A stretch of 58,163 bases of DNA from Bacteroidota bacterium (GTDB lineage Bacteria > Bacteroidota > Bacteroidia > Flavobacteriales > Weeksellaceae): the NCBI GenBank assembly GCA_023457935.1, contig JAEXBA010000015.1, positions 1-58,163 on the forward strand. The letters are read 5' to 3'. The position numbers and the translations under genes are program-made. Shown piece after piece: positions 21,887 to 31,283 of the stretch. The notes beneath the pieces were generated by a model. The model had not been told where the DNA came from, ran no database searches, and was given only the letters and a program-made list of their open reading frames with translations. The number at the start of each line of letters is the position of its first letter. Position 1 is the stretch's first letter.

Positions 21887-24742
21887 ATGTCACACAACAA
21901 CGATAAACGCCTTTATCTCATCGATGCGTATGCGATGATTTTCCGCGGCTATTACGCATTAATCCGCAATCCGCGGCTCACTTCCAAAGGAATGGATACT
22001 TCTGCGATTTTCGGATTCACCAATTCTCTTATTCAGCTGATCAGAAAAGAAAAACCTTCGCATTTGGCGGTGGTTTTTGATGTCGGACGAGAAAATGTGA
22101 GAACAGCAGATTTTGCTGATTATAAAGCCAACCGAAGCGATACACCAGAAGCTATTTTACTGGCGGTTCCGTACATTCACAAAATTCTGGAAGCAATGAA
22201 AATCCCAATTTTGGGTGTTGAAGGTTATGAAGCCGATGATGTGATTGCAACGATCGCCTGCAAAGCCGAACAGGAAGGTTACAATGTGTTTATGGTGACA
22301 CCGGATAAGGATTTCGGGCAGTTGGTGACAGATAAAATCAAGATTTATAAACCTGGACTGAAAGGCGGCGATGTTGAGATTTTGGGTGTTGAAGAAATCA
22401 AGGCAAAATACGAAATCGAGGATCCGAAACAGGTTATCGATTTTCTCGCAATGATGGGCGATGCGGTGGATAATATTCCGGGACTTGAAGGTGTTGGAGA
22501 AAAAACGGCGATGAAATTTCTGAAGCAGTTCGGCTCTATTGAAAACCTTCTGGCAAATACCGATCAGCTGAAAGGAAAACTGAAGGAAAAAGTGGAAGCT
22601 TCAGCAGAAAGAGGAATTCTTTCCAAGAAACTTGCGACGATTATCTGTGATGTTCCGGTTGAGTTTGAACAGCATTATTACGACCTTGAAACTCCCGATT
22701 TTGAAAAAGTGAGAGAGGTTTTCGAAGAAGTCGAATTCCGCAGAATGTACGAAGATTTATACCGTGCTTTTGCACCAACTGAAACGGTTTCAGAATCGCG
22801 GCCACCGAGCGGAGTCGAAGTGGATCCCAACAAAATTTCCCGTTACGACAAACAGCCGGCTTCCGGAAATCAGGCGGTTCAGTTGGATCTGTTTGCGAAT
22901 TTTGAGGAACTCGATCACGCAACGTCTTCAAAATCAACCATTGAGCAGAATGATCATCTCTATCAGTTTGTTGACACTCCGAAAGCGCAGAAAATTTTGG
23001 TTGAAAATCTGATGAAGCAGCACGCGGTTTGTTTTGATACGGAAACAACGACGCTCAACGAAATGGAAGCAGAACTGGTCGGAATGAGTTTTTCCTACCG
23101 TAAAGGTTTGGCGTACTATATTCCGCTTTCCGAAAACAGGGAGGAATGTTTAGCGACTTTCGAAATTTTCAAACCGTTTTTTGAAAAGGAAGACGTGTTG
23201 AAAATCGCTCATAACCTTAAATTCGATTATAAAATTCTGAATCTTTACGGCGTTGAAATCAAAGGAAATCTTTTTGACACGATGATTGCGCATTATCTTT
23301 TGAATCCGGACGGAAGACATGGAATGGATTATCTTTCAGAGATTTACCTGAATTACAAACCGGTTTCTATCGAAACGATTATCGGTAAAAAAGGAAAAAA
23401 TCAGGGAACTTTCCGCGATGCAGATTTGAAAACTCAGACGGATTACGCAGCGGAAGATGCAGACGTAACTTTCCAGCTGTACGAAATTTTCGAACCGCAA
23501 CTCAAGAAAGAAAACCTTGAAGATTTATTCTATAAAGTCGAAATGCCTTTAATGGAAGTTCTCGCAAAAATGGAATTGGCCGGAATTTCTCTGGACGAAA
23601 ACTGGCTGAAACAGGAAAGTCTGGATCTCGAAAACGACCTGAAACAGCTTGAAGCGAAGATTTTTGAACTTTCCGGTGAAGAATTCAACATGAATTCACC
23701 AAGACAGTTGGGTGAAATTCTGTTTGATAAAATGCAGCTTGATCCGAAAGCCAAAAAGACAAAAACCGGACAGTATCAAACTTCGGAAGATGTGTTGCAG
23801 AAACTGGCTTCAAAACACGAAATCATTCCGCATATTCTGGAATACAGAACGTATCAGAAACTGAAATCAACCTATGTTGATGCGTTGCCTTCGCAGATTG
23901 ACAAAGACGACAACCGCGTTCACACCAATTTTTCACAGACAACGGCTGCAACGGGACGTTTGGCTTCGGTAAATCCGAATCTACAGAATATTCCGATCAG
24001 AACACTTCGCGGACAGCAGATTCGCGGAGCTTTTGTCGCCGATCCAGGTCAGAAACTGATTTCCGCGGATTATTCGCAGATTGAACTTCGCCTGATTGCC
24101 GAAATTGCCGGTGAAGAAAACATGATTGAAGCTTTCAAGAAAGGAGAAGATATTCACGCTTCAACGGCTTCTAAACTGTTCAATGTTCCGTTGGAAGAAG
24201 TCTCTAAAACGCAGCGTTCACAGGCAAAAACCGTGAATTTCGGGATTATTTATGGACAGGGCGCATTCGGCTTGGCGGAACAGACCGGACTTTCCAGAAC
24301 TGAAGCCAAGCAGATGATTGAGGAATATTACAAAACCTATCCAAAACTGAAGGAATGGATGGCGAAACAGGTTGACAAAGCAAGAGAACTCGGTTATGTT
24401 GAAACCATTCTGAAAAGAAAACGCCATTTGAAAGACATCAATTCAGGTAATTTTGTGGTGAAAGGTCACGCTGAAAGAAACGCCGTAAACGCACCGATTC
24501 AGGGTTCTGCAGCGGATATCATCAAGATTGCGATGATCAATATTCAGAAAAAACTGGAAGAAGAAAATCTGCAAACCAAAATGCTGCTTCAGGTTCATGA
24601 TGAACTTGTCTTTGAGTCGCCGGAAAATGAAGTGGAAGCCGCGTCAAAACTCATCAAAACAGAAATGGAAAGCGCGATCGAAACAGAAGTTCCGCTTCTC
24701 GTTGAATTGGGTTCGGGAAAAAACTGGCTGGAAGCACACTAA
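21887..24742 (+). CDS. polA: DNA polymerase I
   Basis: 951-residue DNA polymerase I for Okazaki-fragment maturation and repair synthesis. Domains: 5'-3' exonuclease (1-290; VTPDKDFGQLVTDKI and the helix-3-turn NIPGLEGVGEKTA), a linker (about 298-365), a 3'-5' exonuclease with active DxE (CFDTETTTL, about 383), NLKFDY and YAAEDAD, so proofreading should work, and the polymerase domain: motif A SADYSQIELR (about 725), motif B RSQAKTVNFGIIYG (about 778) with the ddNTP-discriminating Phe, motif C VHDELVFE (about 903). The linker contains the peptide SRPPSGVEVDP, encoded by a repeat-like GCGGAGTCGA element (see finding). Followed 35 bases later by an unrelated gene. Confidence 0.96.
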   Translation: MSHNNDKRLYLIDAYAMIFRGYYALIRNPRLTSKGMDTSAIFGFTNSLIQLIRKEKPSHLAVVFDVGRENVRTADFADYKANRSDTPEAILLAVPYIHKILEAMKIPILGVEGYEADDVIATIACKAEQEGYNVFMVTPDKDFGQLVTDKIKIYKPGLKGGDVEILGVEEIKAKYEIEDPKQVIDFLAMMGDAVDNIPGLEGVGEKTAMKFLKQFGSIENLLANTDQLKGKLKEKVEASAERGILSKKLATIICDVPVEFEQHYYDLETPDFEKVREVFEEVEFRRMYEDLYRAFAPTETVSESRPPSGVEVDPNKISRYDKQPASGNQAVQLDLFANFEELDHATSSKSTIEQNDHLYQFVDTPKAQKILVENLMKQHAVCFDTETTTLNEMEAELVGMSFSYRKGLAYYIPLSENREECLATFEIFKPFFEKEDVLKIAHNLKFDYKILNLYGVEIKGNLFDTMIAHYLLNPDGRHGMDYLSEIYLNYKPVSIETIIGKKGKNQGTFRDADLKTQTDYAAEDADVTFQLYEIFEPQLKKENLEDLFYKVEMPLMEVLAKMELAGISLDENWLKQESLDLENDLKQLEAKIFELSGEEFNMNSPRQLGEILFDKMQLDPKAKKTKTGQYQTSEDVLQKLASKHEIIPHILEYRTYQKLKSTYVDALPSQIDKDDNRVHTNFSQTTAATGRLASVNPNLQNIPIRTLRGQQIRGAFVADPGQKLISADYSQIELRLIAEIAGEENMIEAFKKGEDIHASTASKLFNVPLEEVSKTQRSQAKTVNFGIIYGQGAFGLAEQTGLSRTEAKQMIEEYYKTYPKLKEWMAKQVDKARELGYVETILKRKRHLKDINSGNFVVKGHAERNAVNAPIQGSAADIIKIAMINIQKKLEEENLQTKMLLQVHDELVFESPENEVEAASKLIKTEMESAIETEVPLLVELGSGKNWLEAH
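22800..22822 (+). repeat. Repeat-like element inside the polA linker
   Basis: GCCACCGAGCGGAGTCGAAG followed by TGG, with complementary ends (CCAC/GTGG) and an inner CGAG-like core. It resembles short intergenic repeats of flavobacteria, here translated in frame as PPSGVEV. Confidence 0.45.
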
Positions 24743-24753
24743 TCAGTGGAGAA

Positions 24754-24774
24754 TTGAAAATTGAAAGTTGAAAA
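24754..24774 (+). repeat. 7-bp tandem repeat TTGAAA[A/G] x3
   Basis: TTGAAAA TTGAAAG TTGAAAA between the polA stop and the next start codon. Confidence 0.7.
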
Positions 24775-24777
24775 TGC

Positions 24778-25824
24778 ATGAACGAAAAAAAGGTTGTCCG
24801 GTGTCCTGAATGCGACAGTCAGATCAGAATTCCAAAAGGAAAACATGTAGAATTTTCATGTAAGAAATGCGGGAACAAACTGCGTTTTGATGACCGTTCT
24901 CTTTACACAAAAATTGATGAAAGTGAAGAAAAAAAAGCCATTTCATGGGCGGTGATTTACCTTGTAGCCTTGGTTATTGCTTTTCCTCTTGTAATCATCC
25001 TCAACAGATTTATTCCCGTAGATAACGGATTTACAAGCCTTTGGAAAATTGTTTCGTTTATTGTCATCACCGCGATTCTGGGCGTTATTTTCAAGAAATT
25101 CCAAAACTTTATTCTGATCATGGTCGGCTGTCTTCTGCTGTTCTTAAGCTATGGCTCTTTCAGGGATCAGTATGGGTTTTCCGATTTGGCTTTTGATTAT
25201 CGATCGTTGACCAATTCCATTACAAGAAGCCCGGAACTGGAGGAAATTTCAGTTGCCGGCTTAAGGCCGTTTCAAAACAGCAATCAGATTTTTATAGCTA
25301 TCGATTATAACAGCCCCGTAGTCCGGAATTTTGCACATAAGGCTATTGAGAAAAGCGGTTTCGATTCAAATAAAAATTACAAGTACCGTACTGTTATTCA
25401 AAGTTTTGCGGTGTTTAAGGAAGTAAAGAGCCGGTGGAATTATGTGAGCGACCCTCAGAATGAAGACTATTTCTCCAGGGCCAGCGAAACCATTAATAAT
25501 GCTGCCAACGGAAAATCGCTTATGGGAGACTGTGATGATTACTCAATTTTAATGGCCGCCTGCATTAAGGCAATTGGAGGAAAAGTGAGGCTGGTGAGAA
25601 CAACGGGACATCTGTATCCGGAAATATTAATTGATTCAAAACAGGATCTGGAAGATATCGACTATCTGATCAGTAATGAACTGTTTCCGAACGTTACAGA
25701 CAGGAAAAATCTCTATTTCCATGTAGATAATGAAGACCGAATCTGGCTGAATCTGGATTACACGGCGGATTATCCCGGCGGTAAATTCATGAATCCAAAT
25801 GTCATCGGTATATTGGATATCTAA
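24778..25824 (+). CDS. Zinc-ribbon membrane protein with transglutaminase-like domain
   Basis: 348-residue protein of unusual architecture. N terminus: a C4 zinc ribbon (CPECDSQIRIPKGKH, then CKKCGNKLRF; Cys9, Cys12, Cys28, Cys31), of the MJ0042/'zinc-ribbon' type. Then three membrane helices (about 58-78, 87-105, 110-125). The C-terminal half (about 145-348) looks like a transglutaminase/cysteine-protease fold: GDCDDYSILMAACIKAIGG carries the probable nucleophile Cys, GHLYPEILI the His and LNLDYTADYPGG the Asp. It may act on proteins at or outside the inner membrane; substrate unknown. The gene sits 35 bases after polA and ends in a short tandem repeat shared with the next start. Confidence 0.75.
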   Translation: MNEKKVVRCPECDSQIRIPKGKHVEFSCKKCGNKLRFDDRSLYTKIDESEEKKAISWAVIYLVALVIAFPLVIILNRFIPVDNGFTSLWKIVSFIVITAILGVIFKKFQNFILIMVGCLLLFLSYGSFRDQYGFSDLAFDYRSLTNSITRSPELEEISVAGLRPFQNSNQIFIAIDYNSPVVRNFAHKAIEKSGFDSNKNYKYRTVIQSFAVFKEVKSRWNYVSDPQNEDYFSRASETINNAANGKSLMGDCDDYSILMAACIKAIGGKVRLVRTTGHLYPEILIDSKQDLEDIDYLISNELFPNVTDRKNLYFHVDNEDRIWLNLDYTADYPGGKFMNPNVIGILDI

Positions 25825-25842
25825 TAAATAATAAATAATAAA
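25822..25842 (+). repeat. 7-bp tandem repeat TAATAAA x3 spanning stop and start
   Basis: Three exact copies of TAATAAA. The first TAA is the stop of the preceding gene and the last A is the first base of the ATG of the YciI gene. Confidence 0.85.
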
Positions 25843-26111
25843 TGAAAGCAGTAGTATTATACGAGTCGGCAGCAGATGCGACAATGGAAAAAATTATGGA
25901 GATTTATCCGGGGCATAAATCAAGAGTGGATGAATTCGCTGAAGCGGGAAAAGTGATCGGAATCGGTCCGTTCGGAAATCCGGGAGAAGGTTCAATGGGA
26001 ATTTTCCGCGATCTGGAATCGGCAGAAGAATTTGTGAAAGAAGACCCGTTTGTTCTGGAAGGAATTGTTGCAAAACATACCATCAGATTGTGGAATGACG
26101 ATCTGCTTTAA
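25842..26111 (+). CDS. YciI family protein
   Basis: 89-residue cytosolic protein of the YciI-like (ferredoxin-like alpha+beta) family. Seen: MKAVVLYESAADATMEKI at the N terminus, YPGHKSRVDEFAEAGKVIGIGPFG (split at about 22-46) with the conserved His25, then SMGIFRDLESAEEFVKEDPFVLEGI (split at about 51-75) and HTIRLW. The DPF motif with a preceding helix is typical. The family active-site His-Asp pair suggests an enzymatic role, but no reaction is assigned. Translation probably follows that of the preceding gene, since only the repeat separates them. Confidence 0.85.
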   Translation: MKAVVLYESAADATMEKIMEIYPGHKSRVDEFAEAGKVIGIGPFGNPGEGSMGIFRDLESAEEFVKEDPFVLEGIVAKHTIRLWNDDLL

Positions 26112-26601
26112 GCGGCAATTTCTCACTCAAAAATAGTCGGCGTTGGGTTCATTCCAGCGCTTATTTTTACTACATTTGTTACCTTGGTTTTCTGTAAAAA
26201 TTTAACCCTGACTCATTAAAAATGGAGTAGGAGAGAATCTGGTTTGTCAGCGATTTATTTTCATTTTTTTATTCCAACTGAGCAGTGAAAAAAAATTAAA
26301 CACACGGATCAAAATAAATTTTAATTCGTTGATGAGGAACAATTTTTGAACTATGACATGTATTGAAAATCATTTTTCAATAAATATCATCAATAGAAAT
26401 GTTAAAATATTATTTAGAACAACTTCAATATAATTTTTAATTAATATTTATAATTTGTTAAAAATGAGTATAGTTATAATTTAATATCTAAAATATACTT
26501 TAACTGTAAATTTTAACACCTTCAGAAGCATAAAAATCAGTAAAACACTTCATATTTCTGCCTATTTTATTATCAGGAAATTAGAAAAAATTAAACAGCA
26601 C
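26112..26601. other. AT-rich gap without a gene before the large M16 gene
   Basis: 490 bases with a low GC content and many T/A tracts. A TACATTTG box at 26171-26178 and a perfect 9-bp hairpin (TATTGAAAA/TTTTCAATA, 26361-26382) are the only structures seen; the longest plausible frame is 26 codons (ATG about 26352). It may hold a small RNA or a lost gene. Confidence 0.45.
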
Positions 26602-29463
26602 TTGGAAAAATACAGTATTCAGCAACATCAGGACGACAGCGGCTACACGTTTGAAACAGTGACAAACGATGAAAATAATGTCAGGATTTACACCCTGAAA
26701 AACGGACTCAAAGTATACCTTGCCCAGAACTTCGACGCGCCCAAAATTCAGACCTATATTCCGGTGAGAACCGGAAGCAATAATGACCCTTCGGACAACA
26801 CCGGACTCGCCCATTATTTAGAACACATGATGTTCAAGGGAACTTCAAAAATCGGAACTCAAAACTGGCCTGAAGAGAAGAAACTTCTGGACGAAATTTC
26901 TGAACTTTTTGAACTTCACAAGGCCGAAACCGATTCCGAAAAGAAGAAAGAAATCTACAGAAAAATTGATGAGGTTTCGCAGGAAGCCAGTCGGTTTGCA
27001 ATTGCCAACGAATACGACAAATGTATTTCTTCGCTTGGCGCCACGGGAACAAATGCGCACACTTGGTTTGATGAAACGGTTTACAAAAACAATATCCCAA
27101 GCAACGAACTGGAAAAATGGCTCACCATTGAAAAGGAACGTTTCTCTGAAATGGTTTTGCGCCTTTTTCACACCGAGCTCGAAAGTGTTTATGAAGAATT
27201 CAACCGCGCGCAGGACAACGACGCCCGTTTGGTAAATTATGCCTTGATGGAGCTTCTTTTTCCAACGCATCCGAACGGACAGCAAACAACTTTGGGAAAA
27301 GCCGAGCATTTGAAAAACCCTTCGATGAAGGCGATTTATAAGTATTTTGAGGAATATTACGTCCCGAATAACTATGCGATAGTTTTGGTGGGCGATCTTC
27401 AGTTTGAGGAAACAATCAAACTTGTTGATGAGTATTTCGGAAGTTTCAGGTTCAGGGAATTGCCTGCGAAAACCCCAATTGTAGAAAAACCGGTCACCGG
27501 AATTCAGAAAAGAACAGTAAAAAGTCCCACCATTCCCCGTGTTCAGATTGCCTGGAGGACTGACAGTTACGGAACGGATGAATGGCTTCTCGCCGATATT
27601 GTTGCGAATATTTTAAGCAATAAAGGTGAGGCCGGATTGCTGGATCTTCATGTTAATTATGCTCAAAAAGCACTTTATGCAACCGCTTTTTCGGTTGGAC
27701 TGAATCAGTACGGTTATTTTTCTGCAGTAATTGTTCCGAAGGAAGACCAGACGCTGGATGATGGCGTACAAATGCTTTTGGACGAAATTGAAAACATCAA
27801 AAAAGGCGATTTTCCGGACTGGATGCTGCCTGCAATTGTCAATGATTTTAAACTCCAGCGTTTGAAAGGCCTGGAAACTGCGGACGGTTTGGCGACCAAT
27901 CTTTATCAGACTTTCATCAGAAAGCAGTCGTGGAAAGAGGAACTTGAGGAAGTGGAACGTTTTCAGAACGTTACCAAAGAAGAGATTGTAAAATTTGCCA
28001 ACGAATTTTTCAAAGATAATTACGTGGCGGTTTACAAAGAGAAAGGCGTCAATGAAAATCTGATCCGCGTTGAAAACCCAGGAATTACGGCTGTAAAACT
28101 TAACCGTGAAGATAAATCGGAGTTTCTGAAGGAAATTCAGCAAATGAAATCAGGTGAAATTACGCCACAGTTTATTGATTATCAGAAGGAAATCAGGACA
28201 GAAGAATTCAACGGCAAAAAGGTAAGCTTCGTAAGGAATAAATACAACGATATTGCGGAGGTTCATTATATTTTTCCTTTCGGAAGCGATCATGACAAGG
28301 AATTGGGACTTTCCACTATGGTTCTGCAGTATTTGGGAACCAACCGGTTTTCAACAGAGGAACTGAAGCAGGAATTTTACAAAATCGGCATTTCCAATGA
28401 TTTTAAAACATCTCCGGATCAGATGATTATTTCCCTTGCCGGACTGGAAGAAAACATCGGAAAAGGAATTGAACTGCTTCATCACTGGCTTCAGAATGCA
28501 GTTCCTGAACAGGAAGTGTACGAAAAATACGTACAGACGATTCTTGAGAGCCGCGATGCCGCTAAAAAAGACAAAAACCGTATTATGAAAGCGGTTCAGG
28601 ATTACGCGAAATACGGCCGCGAATCAAGACTGCGCGATATAATTCCAAAAGAAAAACTGCTGGAAATCTGCTGTGAAAAACTGACGGATAAAATGAAGAA
28701 TATATTCAGGTTTCCTTATGAAATATTTTTCTACGGCGTTGATTTTGAGAAATTTAAAACCGATTCGGAACCTTTTGTTCAAAATCAGGAATATCAAATT
28801 CCGGCAAAGAAAATCTATCCTGAACCTGCAACCGGCGGAAAAGTATATTTCGTGAATTACGATATGGTTCAGATGGAAATGAGCAAAATTGCACGCGGAA
28901 AAGAGGTGGAAACCAAAGATTTCGGAAAAATCAATGTCTTCAACGAGTATTTCGGAAGCGGGCTGTCATCCATCGTGTTTCAGGAAATCCGCGAAAGTAA
29001 AAGTCTCGCCTATTCTGCTTACGCTGCTTATCAGGCAAATCCGGAACTGCAGCATCCCGATTACATTACTACGTATATCGGAACGCAGCCCGATAAACTT
29101 TCAGTGGCAGTGGAAACGATGAATGATTTGATGAGCGAGCTTCCGCAGTATGACATTCAGTTTAACAGTTCTAAAAATGCAGCGCTTAAAAAACTGGCTT
29201 CAGGAAGAATTACGAGAACGAATATTTTCTTTAATCAGTTAAGACTCAAAAAATTAGGTGTTGATTATGATCTGAGGAAAAATATGTTTGAAGAAATCCG
29301 AAACCTTGATCTTACCTGTTTAACCCAGTTTTACAATACGAAAATAAAACCTGCAGACTTCAATGTGGCCATCATCGGGAAGCGTGAAAACCTCGACCGG
29401 AATGCCGTGGAAAAAATGGGAACCTTTGAGGAACTGAGTCTGGAAGAAGTGTTTGGATATTAG
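26602..29463 (+). CDS. Large M16 zinc metallopeptidase (pitrilysin/insulinase type)
   Basis: 953-residue single-chain M16 peptidase. The zinc motif HYLEH is at residues 71-75 (Glu74 base), with the third ligand in ELESVYEEFNRAQDNDAR (about 195-201). Four M16 half-domains can be traced, the last ending near the C terminus (KIKPADFNVAIIGKRENL). Unlike the M16 pair at 7-10 kb it has no signal peptide, so it is probably cytosolic. The start is a TTG at 26602 (MEKYSIQQHQ): no ATG or GTG lies in frame between an upstream stop and the first conserved strand (VRIYTLKNGLKV), and the frame stays open further upstream, so the true start is uncertain. Preceded by a 490-base gap. Confidence 0.87.
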   Translation: MEKYSIQQHQDDSGYTFETVTNDENNVRIYTLKNGLKVYLAQNFDAPKIQTYIPVRTGSNNDPSDNTGLAHYLEHMMFKGTSKIGTQNWPEEKKLLDEISELFELHKAETDSEKKKEIYRKIDEVSQEASRFAIANEYDKCISSLGATGTNAHTWFDETVYKNNIPSNELEKWLTIEKERFSEMVLRLFHTELESVYEEFNRAQDNDARLVNYALMELLFPTHPNGQQTTLGKAEHLKNPSMKAIYKYFEEYYVPNNYAIVLVGDLQFEETIKLVDEYFGSFRFRELPAKTPIVEKPVTGIQKRTVKSPTIPRVQIAWRTDSYGTDEWLLADIVANILSNKGEAGLLDLHVNYAQKALYATAFSVGLNQYGYFSAVIVPKEDQTLDDGVQMLLDEIENIKKGDFPDWMLPAIVNDFKLQRLKGLETADGLATNLYQTFIRKQSWKEELEEVERFQNVTKEEIVKFANEFFKDNYVAVYKEKGVNENLIRVENPGITAVKLNREDKSEFLKEIQQMKSGEITPQFIDYQKEIRTEEFNGKKVSFVRNKYNDIAEVHYIFPFGSDHDKELGLSTMVLQYLGTNRFSTEELKQEFYKIGISNDFKTSPDQMIISLAGLEENIGKGIELLHHWLQNAVPEQEVYEKYVQTILESRDAAKKDKNRIMKAVQDYAKYGRESRLRDIIPKEKLLEICCEKLTDKMKNIFRFPYEIFFYGVDFEKFKTDSEPFVQNQEYQIPAKKIYPEPATGGKVYFVNYDMVQMEMSKIARGKEVETKDFGKINVFNEYFGSGLSSIVFQEIRESKSLAYSAYAAYQANPELQHPDYITTYIGTQPDKLSVAVETMNDLMSELPQYDIQFNSSKNAALKKLASGRITRTNIFFNQLRLKKLGVDYDLRKNMFEEIRNLDLTCLTQFYNTKIKPADFNVAIIGKRENLDRNAVEKMGTFEELSLEEVFGY

Positions 29464-29484
29464 TTCCTGTAACCGTAATTATTT

Positions 29485-29516
29485 TGAAATCTGTGGCTGA
29501 AGCTGCAGATTTTTTG
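29485..29516 (+). terminator. Terminator after the large M16 gene
   Basis: AAATCTG pairs with CAGATTT, with an inner G/C stretch and a following run of T. Confidence 0.7.
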
Positions 29517-29599
29517 TTGTGAACGCGATTTTAAATTTTCTGATGCAGGATTAAAAAAAAAAGGGTGTTTTTCCCCTATCTTTTTCTGTAACAAACATT

Positions 29600-29607
29600 T
29601 ACATTTG
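29600..29607 (+). promoter_or_regulatory. -7 box (TACATTTG) for the small exported protein
   Basis: TACATTTG lies 34 bases before the ATG at 29642; no clear -33. Confidence 0.5.
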
Positions 29608-29641
29608 CTATGTATAACGTATAAAACTAAAACCAATAACC

Positions 29642-29893
29642 ATGAAAACTGTTTTATTATTTTGCTTAGTGTTTGTTTTTGTGCCTCAACCGGAGTCTGA
29701 AAATCTTTTGTCTGAAGCAGGTTTAGAAACAAAAATCCACAATAACCGGGAATTGAGTTCCCAATATTACCGGTTTTCTCTTCTTTCTTCGGCTGAAGCT
29801 GAGTCTGCACCCGTTAAATACAAAGAAGATGAAGAAGCAAAACATGTTCTGAAGACCACATTTACCGATTTTACTGCGACTTTGGGTTTTTAG
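29642..29893 (+). CDS. Small exported protein of unknown function
   Basis: 83-residue protein with a hydrophobic N terminus (MKTVLLFCLVFVFVPQ) that could be a signal peptide or a single membrane anchor. The remainder is polar (SESLLSEAG-like, LSSAEAESAPVKYKEDEEAKH) and ends TFTDFTATLGF. No Cys after the signal, so not a typical lipoprotein. No family recognised. A -7 box and a terminator upstream of it support a separate transcript. Confidence 0.6.
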   Translation: MKTVLLFCLVFVFVPQPESENLLSEAGLETKIHNNRELSSQYYRFSLLSSAEAESAPVKYKEDEEAKHVLKTTFTDFTATLGF

Positions 29894-30028
29894 ATGATCT
29901 GTTTAAATGATTTTTGATTGATTGAATCAAGTCCAAATCATAAGACCTCAGCCCCGGATTTTTTCTGTCCGACTTCGTTAACACTTCAACCTGCAAAATG
30001 ATGTTGAAACTCTAAAACAAAACTTACT

Positions 30029-31231
30029 ATGAAAGCTGTTCTTTTAGTATTAACCATTTTATTTTCCCCGGTAGTTTCTGCTCAACACGCTGAAATTAAG
30101 CCCTATACAGATTTTCTCAGAACGCAGAATACTTCAGCAAAAGATTATCTTATCAGTCTTTTCGACAGATATGATATTGTGATTTTTTCTGAAAGAGCGC
30201 ATTCAGAACAGACGCAGTATGAGCTGCTTCTCGATGTATTTGCAGATCCTCGTTTCAGGGAAAAATCGGGTCATATTTTTATGGAAATGGGCGGTTCGAA
30301 TTATGATGAAAAGATCAACGCATATCTTCACAGCAAAAATCTGAAAGAGGAAGAGATTCGGAGCAAAGCCATAGAAATTCAGCGCAATTCGACGTGGTAT
30401 CCGCTTTGGGATCGTTATAATTACCATTATTTGCTGACGGAACTTTACAGAATCAACTCCACACTTCCGATTAAAAGCAAACTCTCCCTTCATCCGGCGG
30501 ATATCTCGGTAGACTGGTCAAAAATTCTCACCAAAGAAGACGTAGCAAAATACATCAGGAATAAAGAAAGCATGCTGGGACGCGACAGTGTGATGGCAGC
30601 CAATATTACTTCAAAAATTAAAGAACTGGAAGCCAAAGGTGACAAAAGACGCAAATATTTTGTTATTCTGAATTCTGCACATTCTCTGAAGCACGATTTC
30701 GGTCTCATGGGCTTTACGGTAAAGCCGGCCGGAGCAGAATTATTTGAAAATTTTCCGGGTAGGGTTGCCAATGTTCTGCTGAATGCTGAAGCTGTTCCGG
30801 ACCTTAAATCTACAACAGATCTGGGAATCCTGAAACCTGTTTTAGATGGGAAATGGGACGCAGCATTTAATTACATGAAAAAAGACGATCTCGGTTTTGA
30901 TCTTTTGAAAAGCCCTGTTGCAGACAGTTTATATCAGAATATGCCGTTGGTGGACAAAACCGTGACAAATGCAAAAGCGTATACCGGATATGTGTATTAC
31001 CGCCACTATCCGAATTTTGTGGAAGTTTCCGGTTTCGACGGTTTGCTGGATGATGCTTACAACGAAGAGCTGTACCGAAGAAGAACAATTTTTTATGGGC
31101 CGGCTACAGTTTCTAAAAATGAAGTCTTCCAATGGTTCAATAACAATTTTGGAAGACGAAATTCCGAAGTACCGAAGTATGTGTCCCAATATTGGGCTGA
31201 AGTGGTGAAGTGGAATGATGTAAAAAAGTAA
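30029..31231 (+). CDS. Exported protein with erythromycin-esterase/TIKI-like fold (uncertain)
   Basis: 400-residue exported protein. Signal peptide 1-18 (ends VVSAQ). The mature part shows features of the erythromycin-esterase-like / haem-uptake TIKI superfamily: FDRYDIVIFSERAHSEQTQYELLLDVF with a conserved Glu and His (about 55-61), IFMEMGGSNYDEKINAYLH (about 89-107), YPLWDRYNYHYLLTELYRIN, and a later His in NSAHSLKHDFG (about 213-223). An esterase or peptidase activity cannot be decided from sequence. It lies 52 bases before an ABC transporter ATPase on the same strand and may be co-transcribed with it. Confidence 0.6.
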   Translation: MKAVLLVLTILFSPVVSAQHAEIKPYTDFLRTQNTSAKDYLISLFDRYDIVIFSERAHSEQTQYELLLDVFADPRFREKSGHIFMEMGGSNYDEKINAYLHSKNLKEEEIRSKAIEIQRNSTWYPLWDRYNYHYLLTELYRINSTLPIKSKLSLHPADISVDWSKILTKEDVAKYIRNKESMLGRDSVMAANITSKIKELEAKGDKRRKYFVILNSAHSLKHDFGLMGFTVKPAGAELFENFPGRVANVLLNAEAVPDLKSTTDLGILKPVLDGKWDAAFNYMKKDDLGFDLLKSPVADSLYQNMPLVDKTVTNAKAYTGYVYYRHYPNFVEVSGFDGLLDDAYNEELYRRRTIFYGPATVSKNEVFQWFNNNFGRRNSEVPKYVSQYWAEVVKWNDVKK

Positions 31232-31283
31232 AAACTTACAGAAAAAACAAAACGAAACACAAATAATAATAAAACAATCAACC

